Notes: generated by a model not told the origin, from the letters alone. Counted from the first letter of the stretch, positions 17,893 through 27,539 are shown. The stretch: 42,254 bases of DNA from Clostridiales bacterium (GCA_022778745.1 JALFSR010000083.1:1-42254); one strand, 5' to 3'. Program-made: numbers and translations.

Positions 17893-19887
17893 CTACCTAG
17901 ATTGATTGCTAGCTTTTATTAATAATTTTATCAATGGTTCAAAAGATTCTTGAACAACACTTTTATCATATTTATTAGCTACATCTAATGGCAATGCATC
18001 CAGTGATGATTCAAGCTGCTCTAGATTATCCAAGTAGCAAATATATTTATTTTTTTTTATCCAATCATATATTCCTTTTATTTTACCATTACAATTACCT
18101 ATAGCAATACAAGGAGTTCCCGTAATTGCTGCAAACACCATACCATGCAAGCGATCAGTTACAACAAGTTTTGCATTTGCAAATTCTTGTAATTTCTTTG
18201 CCACTTCATTACTACGTTCTTTTTTTCCTATACTATTATGTCTCAAAACAGTATCAGTATTAAAAATTTTTTCTCCATCTAAAGTTTCTTGCATTTTTTT
18301 TAAAATTTTTTTATATTGTTCATCCAATAATATTTTTTCTTTATCGGATCTCAGACACATTAAAATTCCTTTTCGTTTTACATCTACTGTATGAATATTT
18401 AAAACAGTAACCATATCTGGTACTAGCATTGTCTTAATTTCAGGTAAGTACTTCTTCATAAATTCATAGCTTTTCTCTTCACGAACAAATATTGTCAAAT
18501 CTGGATGAGCCAGATAACATTCCTTAGATTCTCTAAAGTACCTTATCCCTTCTTCTGTTTCCAAATCAAATGTAACTGTTTGAGGAAAAATTATAATCTT
18601 ATAATTTCTAAATGCAACAATAATCCTACGAACGCGTTCTTCTTCCAATGGCCATAAAGCTCCTAAAAATCCGCCTCCAGGAATCAAAATAGTTTGATTT
18701 TTAGGAGTAATATGGGCAAACCATTTCTCTCTGAAATTAATTTCATCTGCTGTTAATTCAAACCAATTATTTTTTTTGAAAATATCATATATAATCTGCT
18801 GCATTGTAAGAACAATAGCATGATCGCCAAGGTTACCATGCGTAGGTGTATCAATTAATATAAATTCACTTTTTCGAACACCTTTTTTATATCTTAATAA
18901 ATTTTTAAATAATTTAATTTTATATATCCAATTATTTTTTATTTTTCTTAGCTTATATCCGACATCTGGACAAATGTACATTACATAATCATTGAAACTT
19001 CTTTTTTCTCCACAAGAAAAATAAACTTCTCTAAACATTTTATCAGCTCTAATAACACATTTTTTTTCAGCATTACTATTTCTGCTAACTGACCATCTAA
19101 TCATCTCATATTGGTTTTTTATTACTGCTGATAGTCCTGGTAATAGTGTATCAAGATGATTTTTTTTATAAAAAATATATCTTCCATAGATAGCCTCTAT
19201 ATCATCCAATCGTTTAACAGACACATTACTATTCATGATACTATCTTTACGTTGAACATAATGGTATAAAACATTTGAAACAGTAGCAATTACATTGCAC
19301 TCGTAAAACAATTCATGGACAATAAATTGATCTTCATTTACTTTTCCAACTGGAAAACGTATCTTATCAAAAAGCTCTTTTTTGTATAATTTATTCCACG
19401 CAGTAACATAGAACCACCATTCACTCCCTTGTAGCTTTTCTAATGCTTCATAAGCAGATAGCACCTCATCTTTCATAGTGAGAGACTTACGCTCCTTCTC
19501 TCTTCCATCCTCTTCAACAGAATGATAGTTACAAATAGCAAGTTCAGCGTTTGCTAAACTTATTGCTCGATATAGTTTTTCATACATGTCTGGTTCAATA
19601 TAATCATCACTATCAACGAATCCTACATATTTTCCTTTTGCAATATCAATACCTGAATTACGAGCAGCTGATAATCCCATGTTTTTTTGATGTATTACTC
19701 TGATACGCGAATCTCTTTTTGCGTATTCATCACATATTTTAGGACATTGGTCTGGAGAACCATCATCAACTAATATAATTTCTATATTCTGATAAGTCTG
19801 GCACAATACACTTTCTATACACTTGTTAATATATTTTTCAACTTTATAAACTGGTATTATAATACTTATTAATTTGGTATCTAACAT
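17893..19887 (-). CDS. GT2 glycosyltransferase fused to polysaccharide pyruvyl transferase
   Basis: About 664 residues with two enzymes in one chain. The N-terminal GT2 (about 1-330) has SIIIPVYKVEKYI, VDDGSPDQCP, LSAARNSGIDIAKG and FVDSDDYIEP. The C-terminal part (about 345-664) has the pyruvyl-transferase pattern DTPTHGNLGDHAIV, LIPGGGFLGALWP, VVTDRLHGMVFAAITGTPCI. The likely reading is that one protein adds a sugar and then places a pyruvate ketal on it. Starts at 19923 (GTG) and 19899 exist; TGGGGA lies just before the ATG at 19887. It forms the left end of a three-gene block with wzx and the radical SAM gene. Confidence 0.9.
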   Translation of the reverse strand: MLDTKLISIIIPVYKVEKYINKCIESVLCQTYQNIEIILVDDGSPDQCPKICDEYAKRDSRIRVIHQKNMGLSAARNSGIDIAKGKYVGFVDSDDYIEPDMYEKLYRAISLANAELAICNYHSVEEDGREKERKSLTMKDEVLSAYEALEKLQGSEWWFYVTAWNKLYKKELFDKIRFPVGKVNEDQFIVHELFYECNVIATVSNVLYHYVQRKDSIMNSNVSVKRLDDIEAIYGRYIFYKKNHLDTLLPGLSAVIKNQYEMIRWSVSRNSNAEKKCVIRADKMFREVYFSCGEKRSFNDYVMYICPDVGYKLRKIKNNWIYKIKLFKNLLRYKKGVRKSEFILIDTPTHGNLGDHAIVLTMQQIIYDIFKKNNWFELTADEINFREKWFAHITPKNQTILIPGGGFLGALWPLEEERVRRIIVAFRNYKIIIFPQTVTFDLETEEGIRYFRESKECYLAHPDLTIFVREEKSYEFMKKYLPEIKTMLVPDMVTVLNIHTVDVKRKGILMCLRSDKEKILLDEQYKKILKKMQETLDGEKIFNTDTVLRHNSIGKKERSNEVAKKLQEFANAKLVVTDRLHGMVFAAITGTPCIAIGNCNGKIKGIYDWIKKNKYICYLDNLEQLESSLDALPLDVANKYDKSVVQESFEPLIKLLIKASNQSR

Positions 19888-20030
19888 ATAAGTCCCCATT
19901 CTGTCGTTGACGCTATACGGCACAAATAGTAATAAACAAATGGTGTGCGTCCTCCACCATATTATATAATGGTTTCAATTATCTTAATTGCTGTTAATTA
20001 TGTGGAAAAGCATTTTAAACCGAAAAATTT

Positions 20031-21569
20031 TTACTTTTTTATTATTTTTGTTTTCATGCCTACCATAGCAATCTTCACTTTTGCATAAACATAATCAAAC
20101 TCTTTTGTCTTTCGTAATATGAACCAAAGCAATATATTTGGTACAATAGCACAATACAAAAACTTTATAATAAAATTTAAAATTTTATTTGGTAAATAAT
20201 AATAATAGAAAATAACTTCAGATAAAATGACAAAAATTATTATCGCCAGTGCCCTAATTATCTCTGTCAGATAATACTTAAATACTTTTTGCTTAAAATA
20301 TTTTTTGAATAATAAATATGGTTCATACCAGATATTCGTTAATAGTCTCGCAATAGCTGTTGCAATTAAAATACCAAATAAACCAAATTTAATTCCTAAT
20401 ATAATTGATAATAACAAGTTAATTGCTGATGCAATAGTCATCATGTATTTTGTATCTTTAAAAAGTCCTGTTGTATTTCGATAACACCAAATTGGATAAA
20501 GAACACCTTTAAGATAAAAATTAATCACACAAGTATAAACAATTATTGGAGATAGTACATAATTCTCTCCAATCCATAGCTCAATAAAGTCATTAAATAA
20601 TAAACAAAATGCTATTGATGACACACTATATATCCAATATTCAATAAAAGAAATATTTTTAAACATGCGATAGAAAGTTTCCTCAGTAGCCTTCGCATTT
20701 AGATTTCCTAAGCTAGCCTGCATTGACGTAAATACTAAATTGATTATATTAGCTACTCTAGTAATCAATAAAACATAATTAGAATATACACCTAATAATG
20801 TAGTACTAACCATTTTAGAAATCAATAAATTATCAGTATTATTTAAAATTGCATCTCCAAGTTTATAAGCAAACATTGATTTAATATTTACCCATATTTG
20901 TTTTTTATCATCTTTATTGAGTTCACTCTTATTTAAAATAAATGGATATCTTTTTACAGCAATTCGAGAGTTAAGATAATTAACTATTAATCCACATACA
21001 ACCTGAATTATAAGATATAGAGCATAGTTCTTTGTAATTAATAATATTATAGTCTGCAATAACATTGTGCTTAGATTTCCAATAATCGCATTTTTAGCTG
21101 TCAAAAACCCCTTTTGATCAGCTGTTAAAACAGATGTTCTATACACAATTAAATATGAAGATACAGTTTGGCCCAAAAATAACAAATAATACAATTTTAA
21201 ATTATCAATTGGCGTATCAAGATTAATGAAAAATTCCAAAAAAGGAGTTAATGATAAACCCAATATTCCAATAATAATTGCAATATTTGTATACAGTTTC
21301 CTATAATAATTCACAAGTGCAGATACTTTTTGATTATCATTTTCAGCTAAAGGCTTATACATGCTATAAATCATAGCAGTACCAATTCCTAATTCAGCCA
21401 ATGATAAGACTGATAAAATATTAGAAAATAACCCATTAATCCCCAAGTATCCTTCACCAAGAGTTATTATAAAAACTGTTCTAGATACTAGACTCAATAA
21501 TATCGAAATTATTTGCGCAAGTGCGCTTGCAATAAAGTTTTTACTTGTATTTTGAACCCTAGATCCCAT
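20031..21569 (-). CDS. Polysaccharide flippase, Wzx/MATE-like (MOP superfamily)
   Basis: Flips lipid-linked oligosaccharide repeats across the membrane. 512 residues with roughly 12-14 hydrophobic segments and a typical N terminus (NTSKNFIASALAQIISILLS, LGEGYLGINGLFSNILSVLS, ELGIGTAMIYSMYKPLAEND). The ATG follows AGGTGAGGACAGG. It begins 10 nt after the radical SAM gene. It is notably A+T-rich even for this locus. With the Wzy-like protein at 26290-27456 it indicates a Wzx/Wzy-dependent pathway. Confidence 0.92.
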   Translation of the reverse strand: MGSRVQNTSKNFIASALAQIISILLSLVSRTVFIITLGEGYLGINGLFSNILSVLSLAELGIGTAMIYSMYKPLAENDNQKVSALVNYYRKLYTNIAIIIGILGLSLTPFLEFFINLDTPIDNLKLYYLLFLGQTVSSYLIVYRTSVLTADQKGFLTAKNAIIGNLSTMLLQTIILLITKNYALYLIIQVVCGLIVNYLNSRIAVKRYPFILNKSELNKDDKKQIWVNIKSMFAYKLGDAILNNTDNLLISKMVSTTLLGVYSNYVLLITRVANIINLVFTSMQASLGNLNAKATEETFYRMFKNISFIEYWIYSVSSIAFCLLFNDFIELWIGENYVLSPIIVYTCVINFYLKGVLYPIWCYRNTTGLFKDTKYMMTIASAINLLLSIILGIKFGLFGILIATAIARLLTNIWYEPYLLFKKYFKQKVFKYYLTEIIRALAIIIFVILSEVIFYYYYLPNKILNFIIKFLYCAIVPNILLWFILRKTKEFDYVYAKVKIAMVGMKTKIIKK

Positions 21570-21579
21570 TTGCCTGTCC

Positions 21580-22659
21580 TCACCTTTTCATTTTTCTATA
21601 AAATTTTCTTAATCTACTCTTTAGAGTTAAATATTCTATCTTTATTTTAGAATATTCTTGATTACTTTCACACAGTTTACTACTTAAGAAACTTAACATT
21701 TGTTCATTATACCAATTTGCGTCTTTTCTATTTCTTAATTCAGCATATGTTGGCGTATCAAGAGCAGGTATTGTTCCAAGACTCAAAAAATGGCTAGAAT
21801 TCACGCAATAATCTAGTTTACAATCATGTCCCACTGCATTCCATTTAATCTTCTGATTTGGATTATGAAAGATATTAATTGCTTTTCCACATGCATAACA
21901 AGGTGTAAGCATACCCGTTGATAAATCAAGGCAAGAACTCCACTCCCCTGCATAACAAAATTCACTTCTCTTAACTTTGAAATTTTTATTTGTAAAATCA
22001 AAAAGTGGAGAATTAAAGGAGCTTCCTAATCTCATATAATCTTCATCCGTCAAACTTGTATGAATTCTTACTGTTCCATCAGTAACATTCCCTGTATCTT
22101 CTCTACGAGTCAATGCTACCTGTGGATATGCACCAATTTCTTTTAAACAAATATTTTTAATCTCATCCAAGGAATCTATATAACCATCATACAAATTAAA
22201 CTGTACGAGAATCGATCCTCCTGAATTTCGTATTTGGCGAACATTTTCAAAAAATGTATTTAACAAATTTCTCTTTTTTAATTCTAAATAATGAAAAGAA
22301 AATGAAACATGAAATCTAGCCATTTCATCTGGGGAAAGAATATCAACAAGCTCCTGAAATCTTTGCGTAAGTGTTCCATTCGTTGTTATATTAACATAAT
22401 GCCCTTCACTCAGTAATTCCTTAACAATCGCTACAACCTCTTTTTGTAACAAAGTCTCTCCCGCACCACATATACTAAAATAACAAATTCCCCCAACTCT
22501 TTCTTTCCTCAGTGCATATCTAATCTCACTAGGAGTATAAGAAAATATTGCTTTTTTTAGTGTCCTTCTATTTTCTTGAATTACGTAACAATATTCACAC
22601 TTTAAATTACAAGCAGTTATAGGAACAAGACATTCAAAAAATCTCTTGATTTTATCCAT
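21580..22659 (-). CDS. Radical SAM protein with SPASM-like C terminus
   Basis: 359 residues. The cluster motif is C17-x3-C21-x2-C24 (ACNLKCEYCYV), with an SAM-binding CGAGETLL in place of the usual GGE box and NITTNGT further on. The C-terminal part has a Cys-rich region (CYAGEWSSC, PCYACG, CKLDYC), which suggests one or more auxiliary [4Fe-4S] clusters as in SPASM/twitch enzymes. No precursor peptide gene is visible next to it. Co-location with wzx suggests modification of a sugar, lipid carrier or attached residue, but the substrate is unknown. Start ATG at 22659 has AAAGGAG 8 nt before it; the frame also opens at 22677. Confidence 0.9.
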   Translation of the reverse strand: MDKIKRFFECLVPITACNLKCEYCYVIQENRRTLKKAIFSYTPSEIRYALRKERVGGICYFSICGAGETLLQKEVVAIVKELLSEGHYVNITTNGTLTQRFQELVDILSPDEMARFHVSFSFHYLELKKRNLLNTFFENVRQIRNSGGSILVQFNLYDGYIDSLDEIKNICLKEIGAYPQVALTRREDTGNVTDGTVRIHTSLTDEDYMRLGSSFNSPLFDFTNKNFKVKRSEFCYAGEWSSCLDLSTGMLTPCYACGKAINIFHNPNQKIKWNAVGHDCKLDYCVNSSHFLSLGTIPALDTPTYAELRNRKDANWYNEQMLSFLSSKLCESNQEYSKIKIEYLTLKSRLRKFYRKMKR

Positions 22660-22679
22660 TTTGATTTCTCCTTTCATTT

Positions 22680-22923
22680 TTAACTATACTTAGGTGTTTG
22701 CGAAACTCGGAAAGCTACCTATTTCTTAGCTCTTTCAGACCTTGTTTTTGCCTCTCTCCTCACTTGATTTCAATTTTTCATGTATATTTTGCATAAAAAT
22801 AAGATTATAATATCATTAAACAGAATCTTCCTCTATGCAAGGTATTATAAATCTCTATCAATAAGTTTCGCAATCGCCTATTAACTATATTTTAGGTAAT
22901 TACGACACCCGGAAAGCTCCCCC
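22680..22923. repeat. Repeat element: two direct repeats plus an inverted copy
   Basis: The upstream gap of the radical SAM gene holds two imperfect direct repeats of about 42 nt, both starting TTAACTATA (22680 and 22881), continuing through TAGGT and ending in CGGAAAGCT. An inverted copy AGTTTCGCAATCGCCTA (22864-22880) of the first repeat's TAGGTGTTTGCGAAACT lies directly before the second. The arrangement, TTAACTATA on both sides of a roughly 190-nt segment with inverted ends, fits a MITE-like insertion with a 9-nt target duplication. No ORF inside. A regulatory role for the radical SAM transcript is an alternative. Confidence 0.5.
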
Positions 22924-22987
22924 ATAAACAATCATATATGTATTTACAAAATATTACACTGATAATTTTTTAAATTTTTGCTTTTTT

Positions 22988-23974
22988 CTAATAGACTTTA
23001 TGTAAAAAAACTTTTTTTAAAAGAATATACCCTGTTGGTGATAAAAAAAAGACTACGCTACGTAATCGGAACGTTAAAGTTAAATATTTCCAGTATTTTT
23101 TTAAATTTTTTCGAAAACTTTTCCTTAACCACTGATATACAACAACATCTTCACAATTTTTTGCATATGCCTTACAATAATTTCTAATATGAATCTCCAT
23201 AAAAATTCTTGATATATAAGCTTCACAATCCCATAATTGTAATTGATGTGCACATTGAATTCTATCTTCGAATGCCTTTATAGAAGCCAATCGTCTACTG
23301 TCATATTTAACTCCCATTACACTATCTTCTCTTTTCAAGTATGCATACATTTTTACATTTGCATATCCCATCTTCTGGCATCTACATACGATTTGATTAA
23401 TCATAAACTCATCTTCACAAATTATTCCTTCTGGATAGAATAAGCCATCTAGCAAATCTCGTTTATATAACTTTCCCCAAGGCACAGTAAGTTGCAGGCG
23501 TTCTTGGACATTTTCTCTCATACAGCATAAAATTTCCATCATTTCTTTTTGTGAATAAACTTTTGATTCAGTAATTTCTATTTTTCCCCATTCATTAAAA
23601 GGTTTCTTTACCTCCATAAAGTCAATCATACTAAGTTCTGTATCATACTGTATAATAAGATTATATAAACACATTATTGTTTCTGGGTGTATAGTATCAT
23701 CTGAATCCATAAACATAATATATTTACCTTTTGCATGTTTTAACCCCTGATTTCTTGCAGCTCCTGCACCTTTATTTTTCTGAGAGACCAACTTAACTCT
23801 ACTATCTTGCTGTAAATAAAATTGGCAAATTGACTTACTCCTATCTGTTGATCCATCATCAATAAGTAAAATTTCAAGGTTTGTATATGATTGATCAAGA
23901 CAACTTTTTAATGCTTTTTCTACATACTGTTCAACATTATATATGGGCATTATTACGGATATTAATGGTAGCAT
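22988..23974 (-). CDS. Glycosyltransferase, GT2 (paralogue B)
   Basis: 328 residues. LISVIMPIYNVEQYV, LIDDGSTDRS, GAGAARNQGLKHAKGKY and FMDSDDTIHPET define the GT-A domain; ICEDEFMIN and LRKSFRKNLKKYW follow. It matches the GT2 at 16591-17586 along its whole length, so the two are paralogues. A longer frame runs from 24169, but AGGAGGAAATTT stands immediately before the ATG at 23974 and the extra 65 residues are basic and not GT2-like. Acts on a lipid-linked acceptor, with specificity unknown. Confidence 0.92.
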   Translation of the reverse strand: MLPLISVIMPIYNVEQYVEKALKSCLDQSYTNLEILLIDDGSTDRSKSICQFYLQQDSRVKLVSQKNKGAGAARNQGLKHAKGKYIMFMDSDDTIHPETIMCLYNLIIQYDTELSMIDFMEVKKPFNEWGKIEITESKVYSQKEMMEILCCMRENVQERLQLTVPWGKLYKRDLLDGLFYPEGIICEDEFMINQIVCRCQKMGYANVKMYAYLKREDSVMGVKYDSRRLASIKAFEDRIQCAHQLQLWDCEAYISRIFMEIHIRNYCKAYAKNCEDVVVYQWLRKSFRKNLKKYWKYLTLTFRLRSVVFFLSPTGYILLKKVFLHKVY

Positions 23975-24230
23975 AAATTTCCTCCTAATTTTTACTATTA
24001 CATTCACTTTTTTAATATATTTCAAGTAACAGACAGCTTTTGAACTTTTCTTAATTTTAGGGTATACCTTCCATTTATAGAGATTAATAATATTTCTATT
24101 ACTACCCTTTCCTAAACTAAGATTTAAAATACTATAAACAAATTTGTTCTTTAACTCTTTTATAAACAATTCATATTGATAAATCTTATTTTCATCAGTT
24201 TCAAATTAGCATTTATACAAAAAACTTATC

Positions 24231-25175
24231 TTATAATTGCATATTCCCTCTATGGGCCTGATCAATCTCATCCATTAATCTGTCAGAAATACCTGTTTTC
24301 ACTTTTCTGCAAAATAGTTCTTTTCGGTGAATTAGCTTATCAAAATCTTTTTCCGTAAAAACAGTAATTTCTTTTGGATATTCAAAATAATGAAGATTTC
24401 TCCAATTAACAAGCCATCTTCTCTCTGGTTCATCGTGCATAATACAAGTATTTTTGAAATGAGAATTATGCACAATCGTATGAAAATACTCCTCGTCTGG
24501 GAATTTGATATGTTTCATTATTTTATGAAACTTAGGATGTCCTTTACTAAACTCTAGTATGTAACGAACACATTCATCCGTCAATGCCCATTGTGCAGCT
24601 CCATAATAAATATCATATGTCTTTCCATCCTCTTTGATTGTTCCTGAAAAGCCAATGGTGCGAATGCTTTTTATTATTTTAATTTGATAATGGATCAGCC
24701 ATTCCAATTTAGAATGTCTCTCTTTATTAATATAAAAATCATTATCAAAGGAATGATATAATTTGTATTTTTCCTGATAATGCCAATCCTTCGACTTTCC
24801 AATATTACAACCACGTATAAATTGTTTTCCTTTATGCATTATAAAAAACTGAGCAATCTCTTCATTTGATTTTAATGGATAATCTAGATTTTGTAGAAGC
24901 ACATAGTAATCATAACCTCTATTAGCTTCCACTGCTGTTTTCATTAATTCTAGTGTAGCTAATATTGCATGAAATCCTCCCCAATATACTTTTTGGCGAT
25001 TTTCCAAAAAATATACACGAGGACAATTACTTAAGCGTTTTATAAATGGTCTTTCATCTTGCTTTGCATCTACATGAATATACATATCAAAATTCGGGCA
25101 TGCGGTTAGTTTCCTCGCCACTCGTTCAACTATATTTGGATCACAATGACATAAATTTAAAAATGCAATCCTCAT
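24231..25175 (-). CDS. Core-2/I-branching-type beta-glycosyltransferase (GT14)
   Basis: About 314 residues. Landmarks of the bacterial GT14 family: MRIAFLNLCHCDP, YIHVDAKQDE, VYWGGFHAILATLELMK, DYYVLLQNLDYPLKS, then GAAQWALTDECVRYI and FPDEEYFHTIVHNS. In animals such enzymes add beta-1,6-GlcNAc branches. Bacterial relatives occur in capsule loci and may transfer GlcNAc, xylose or glucose. The frame also begins with a GTG at 25199 that overlaps the upstream GT2 stop by 4 nt (GTGA), so translational coupling is possible. The ATG at 25175 fits the family N terminus better. Confidence 0.9.
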   Translation of the reverse strand: MRIAFLNLCHCDPNIVERVARKLTACPNFDMYIHVDAKQDERPFIKRLSNCPRVYFLENRQKVYWGGFHAILATLELMKTAVEANRGYDYYVLLQNLDYPLKSNEEIAQFFIMHKGKQFIRGCNIGKSKDWHYQEKYKLYHSFDNDFYINKERHSKLEWLIHYQIKIIKSIRTIGFSGTIKEDGKTYDIYYGAAQWALTDECVRYILEFSKGHPKFHKIMKHIKFPDEEYFHTIVHNSHFKNTCIMHDEPERRWLVNWRNLHYFEYPKEITVFTEKDFDKLIHRKELFCRKVKTGISDRLMDEIDQAHRGNMQL

Positions 25176-25195
25176 ACCTTTTTTCACCCTCTTTC

Positions 25196-26287
25196 TCACC
25201 GATTAAATTCATAATGACATAATTGCAGTCCTATTACACAACAATATAATATAAAGTACATTCGCCATTTCAAAAGAAAAAATGGAATTACTTTAACAGT
25301 TCTTTTTAGTGGAATATGAAGACATTTCATTATGTTTTGAACCTCTGGCTGCTTAATATATGTCTTCCATGCCTGATAACAACTCATCCATCCCTTTTTC
25401 TTGGATATTTTGGTCATTAAAAAGGCTAATTGAACACAAGACATAGCTACTGTCCCACACCAATATTTTTCTATATCGAATCCACTTCTCGTTTTAATTC
25501 GTTCTGTTAATTCTCTTCTTGCCGTCAATAGATCTGTTTTTCCTTTCAAAACTGCAAATGGATCTTTCTCATACGTAGCAATCGTAGATGTATCTCTTAC
25601 TACCAAGTAATAATAGCATTTATGTATAACGGCACAACGTTTTGCACAACTCAAATATTCTGTCGTAAAGCATGTATCTTCTCCAACTTTTAGCTGGGGT
25701 TTAAATCGGATATTATTCTCCCGTATTAAATCTCCCTTTACCATGGAACGCCATAATGCCGTATTTTCTTTTTTTAAAGCATCTTTCTCTCCACTAATCC
25801 AATTGACGATATCTTTTGATGATACACCAATAAACCGTGGAAGCAGTTTTGTCATAATTTCTTTTCCTTGATACAAATCCTTTTTCATTCTTGGTAAATG
25901 AGTCTCTATTATACTTCCATTTTCTTCTAAATAATATCCATATAGTACTCCATCTGCATTTTGACGAATGGCTGTCTCATATAATTCTTCTAAACAGCTT
26001 GGTTCTACATGATCATCACCGTCAAAAAATAAGAAATACTCTCCTGTTGCAATCTCAATTGCAGTATTACGAGCTACTGAGACACCCTCATTTTTCTTAT
26101 GAATTACAGTGATTCTTTCATCTTTTCGTTCATATTCATCACAAATTTTTCCTGTTCCATCTGTGGAGCCATCATCAACAATATATATATTAAAATCATG
26201 AAACGTTTGGTTTAATACGCTATCCAAACATCTTCTTAAATAATTTTCCACATTATAAACAGGAATAATAATACTAATTTTCGACAT
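25196..26287 (-). CDS. Glycosyltransferase, GT2
   Basis: 363 residues. KISIIIPVYNVENYLRR, YIVDDGSTDGTG, VSVARNTAIEIATGEY and the metal motif as FFDGDD (GDD in place of SDD). The long C-terminal part (KVGEDTCFTTEYL and beyond) is of the kind seen in capsule GT2 proteins, ending in a hydrophobic stretch (FFLLKWRMYFILYCCVIGLQ) that may touch or cross the membrane. Start ATG follows AGGAGAATAAT, 2 nt after the Wzy-like gene. Donor sugar unknown. Confidence 0.92.
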   Translation of the reverse strand: MSKISIIIPVYNVENYLRRCLDSVLNQTFHDFNIYIVDDGSTDGTGKICDEYERKDERITVIHKKNEGVSVARNTAIEIATGEYFLFFDGDDHVEPSCLEELYETAIRQNADGVLYGYYLEENGSIIETHLPRMKKDLYQGKEIMTKLLPRFIGVSSKDIVNWISGEKDALKKENTALWRSMVKGDLIRENNIRFKPQLKVGEDTCFTTEYLSCAKRCAVIHKCYYYLVVRDTSTIATYEKDPFAVLKGKTDLLTARRELTERIKTRSGFDIEKYWCGTVAMSCVQLAFLMTKISKKKGWMSCYQAWKTYIKQPEVQNIMKCLHIPLKRTVKVIPFFLLKWRMYFILYCCVIGLQLCHYEFNR

Positions 26288-26289
26288 TA

Positions 26290-27456
26290 TTATTCTCCTA
26301 TATTTACTTTATCAATTTTTCCTTTATTATTTTTATAAATAACCATTCCAATTAACAAAGGAACAAAACAGGAGGCAGCATTCAATCCATAATTTTCCAT
26401 AAAACCATAAATAAGGTATAGCACCATAAAAATTTGATTTTTAAACGATACTCTCTTTGCTGTATAATAAAACAACACTATAAAAAGCACCGAATATATC
26501 ACTCCATATCCAAATAAAAGTGCCGTATATACACTATCTAAATAAATCACATCAAACCATCTGTCATTCCAATATATTTTTTCTCCATATGACGTAACCT
26601 GTCTTCCAATCATAGATAGACCATATACATTCGCTACATAAGTTGATAATGTTAATCTCGTTGATATCAACTTATCAAAGATTCGATAAAAAGAAAGAAT
26701 CAATCCCCCTACATGCGTATATGAAAAAGACATCACAGCATAGACGAATGTTCCAATTCCAAACCCAAACTTTGCAAAAAATGGAATTATTTTCCTTAAC
26801 CATTTCGCTTCATATCGTTTTACAAACCATAACACTGTAACTGCAATGAAAATTATAATAAGAGCCGATCTTGAATCAGTGAATTGGTAACAAAATAAAT
26901 TAATTATTATTAAAATTATGAGTTGATAACTTTGAGCTTTTTTTATGTATAGATATAACCATTCTAAGGAAGTCCATGCTAAATACATAGAAAATTTATT
27001 AGGATGTACCATATAAAATCCATATCTTAGAACCCCATCTCGATAAGTGTACGGAATTGCACTTTTATTATAAAACCACATAAAACAAAAACAAATGACA
27101 TGTATTGTAAGAAAAACTGCAACAACTATCATATGTATTTTTAATGTCTTTTCTATATCAACATCTTTTATCGAGAATAGCAATAAAAATGTAATAAAAA
27201 GATAATAGTCTTTCATCAACAAACTTGTTATCGCACAGCATAATCCAATAATTATCCATACGAGTAGTTCTTTACAACGAAACTTTTGGTAAAACACTTT
27301 AGAAAGGATAAGTGCAATTGCTATAACAGAAAAAAAAGAATCCATATACTCTGAAATCTTCCAGAAAAGATGAGAGGATGGTAATAATCCCTTTACAGTA
27401 ATAATAATAAAAATACTTGTATATAAGATCTGATTATTTTTTGCCTCTTTTAACAT
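26290..27456 (-). CDS. Wzy-like polysaccharide polymerase
   Basis: 388-residue membrane protein with about ten hydrophobic segments, little conserved sequence, and one larger extracytoplasmic loop near residues 245-300 (RIFDKLISTRLTLSTYVANV). It includes a typical motif stretch, TDSRSALIIIFIAV. This profile in a locus with a Wzx flippase fits the Wzy polymerase, which joins flipped repeats. The ATG follows GGAGGATGGAAGA. Wzy proteins diverge fast, so the assignment rests on topology and context; an O-antigen-ligase-like role is the main alternative. Confidence 0.78.
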   Translation of the reverse strand: MLKEAKNNQILYTSIFIIITVKGLLPSSHLFWKISEYMDSFFSVIAIALILSKVFYQKFRCKELLVWIIIGLCCAITSLLMKDYYLFITFLLLFSIKDVDIEKTLKIHMIVVAVFLTIHVICFCFMWFYNKSAIPYTYRDGVLRYGFYMVHPNKFSMYLAWTSLEWLYLYIKKAQSYQLIILIIINLFCYQFTDSRSALIIIFIAVTVLWFVKRYEAKWLRKIIPFFAKFGFGIGTFVYAVMSFSYTHVGGLILSFYRIFDKLISTRLTLSTYVANVYGLSMIGRQVTSYGEKIYWNDRWFDVIYLDSVYTALLFGYGVIYSVLFIVLFYYTAKRVSFKNQIFMVLYLIYGFMENYGLNAASCFVPLLIGMVIYKNNKGKIDKVNIGE

Positions 27457-27539
27457 TCTTCCATCCTCCGTAAAAATATATACTCTTTCATTTCCTTGAA
27501 AATATGATTCCTTTCTTTTATTTATCTATTATGCTTATT

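Noticed and set aside
22680-22923. Direct repeats as a CRISPR remnant
   Set aside because: Only two imperfect copies about 200 nt apart with an inverted copy between them; no regular spacers and no cas genes. No CRISPR array was found in the window.
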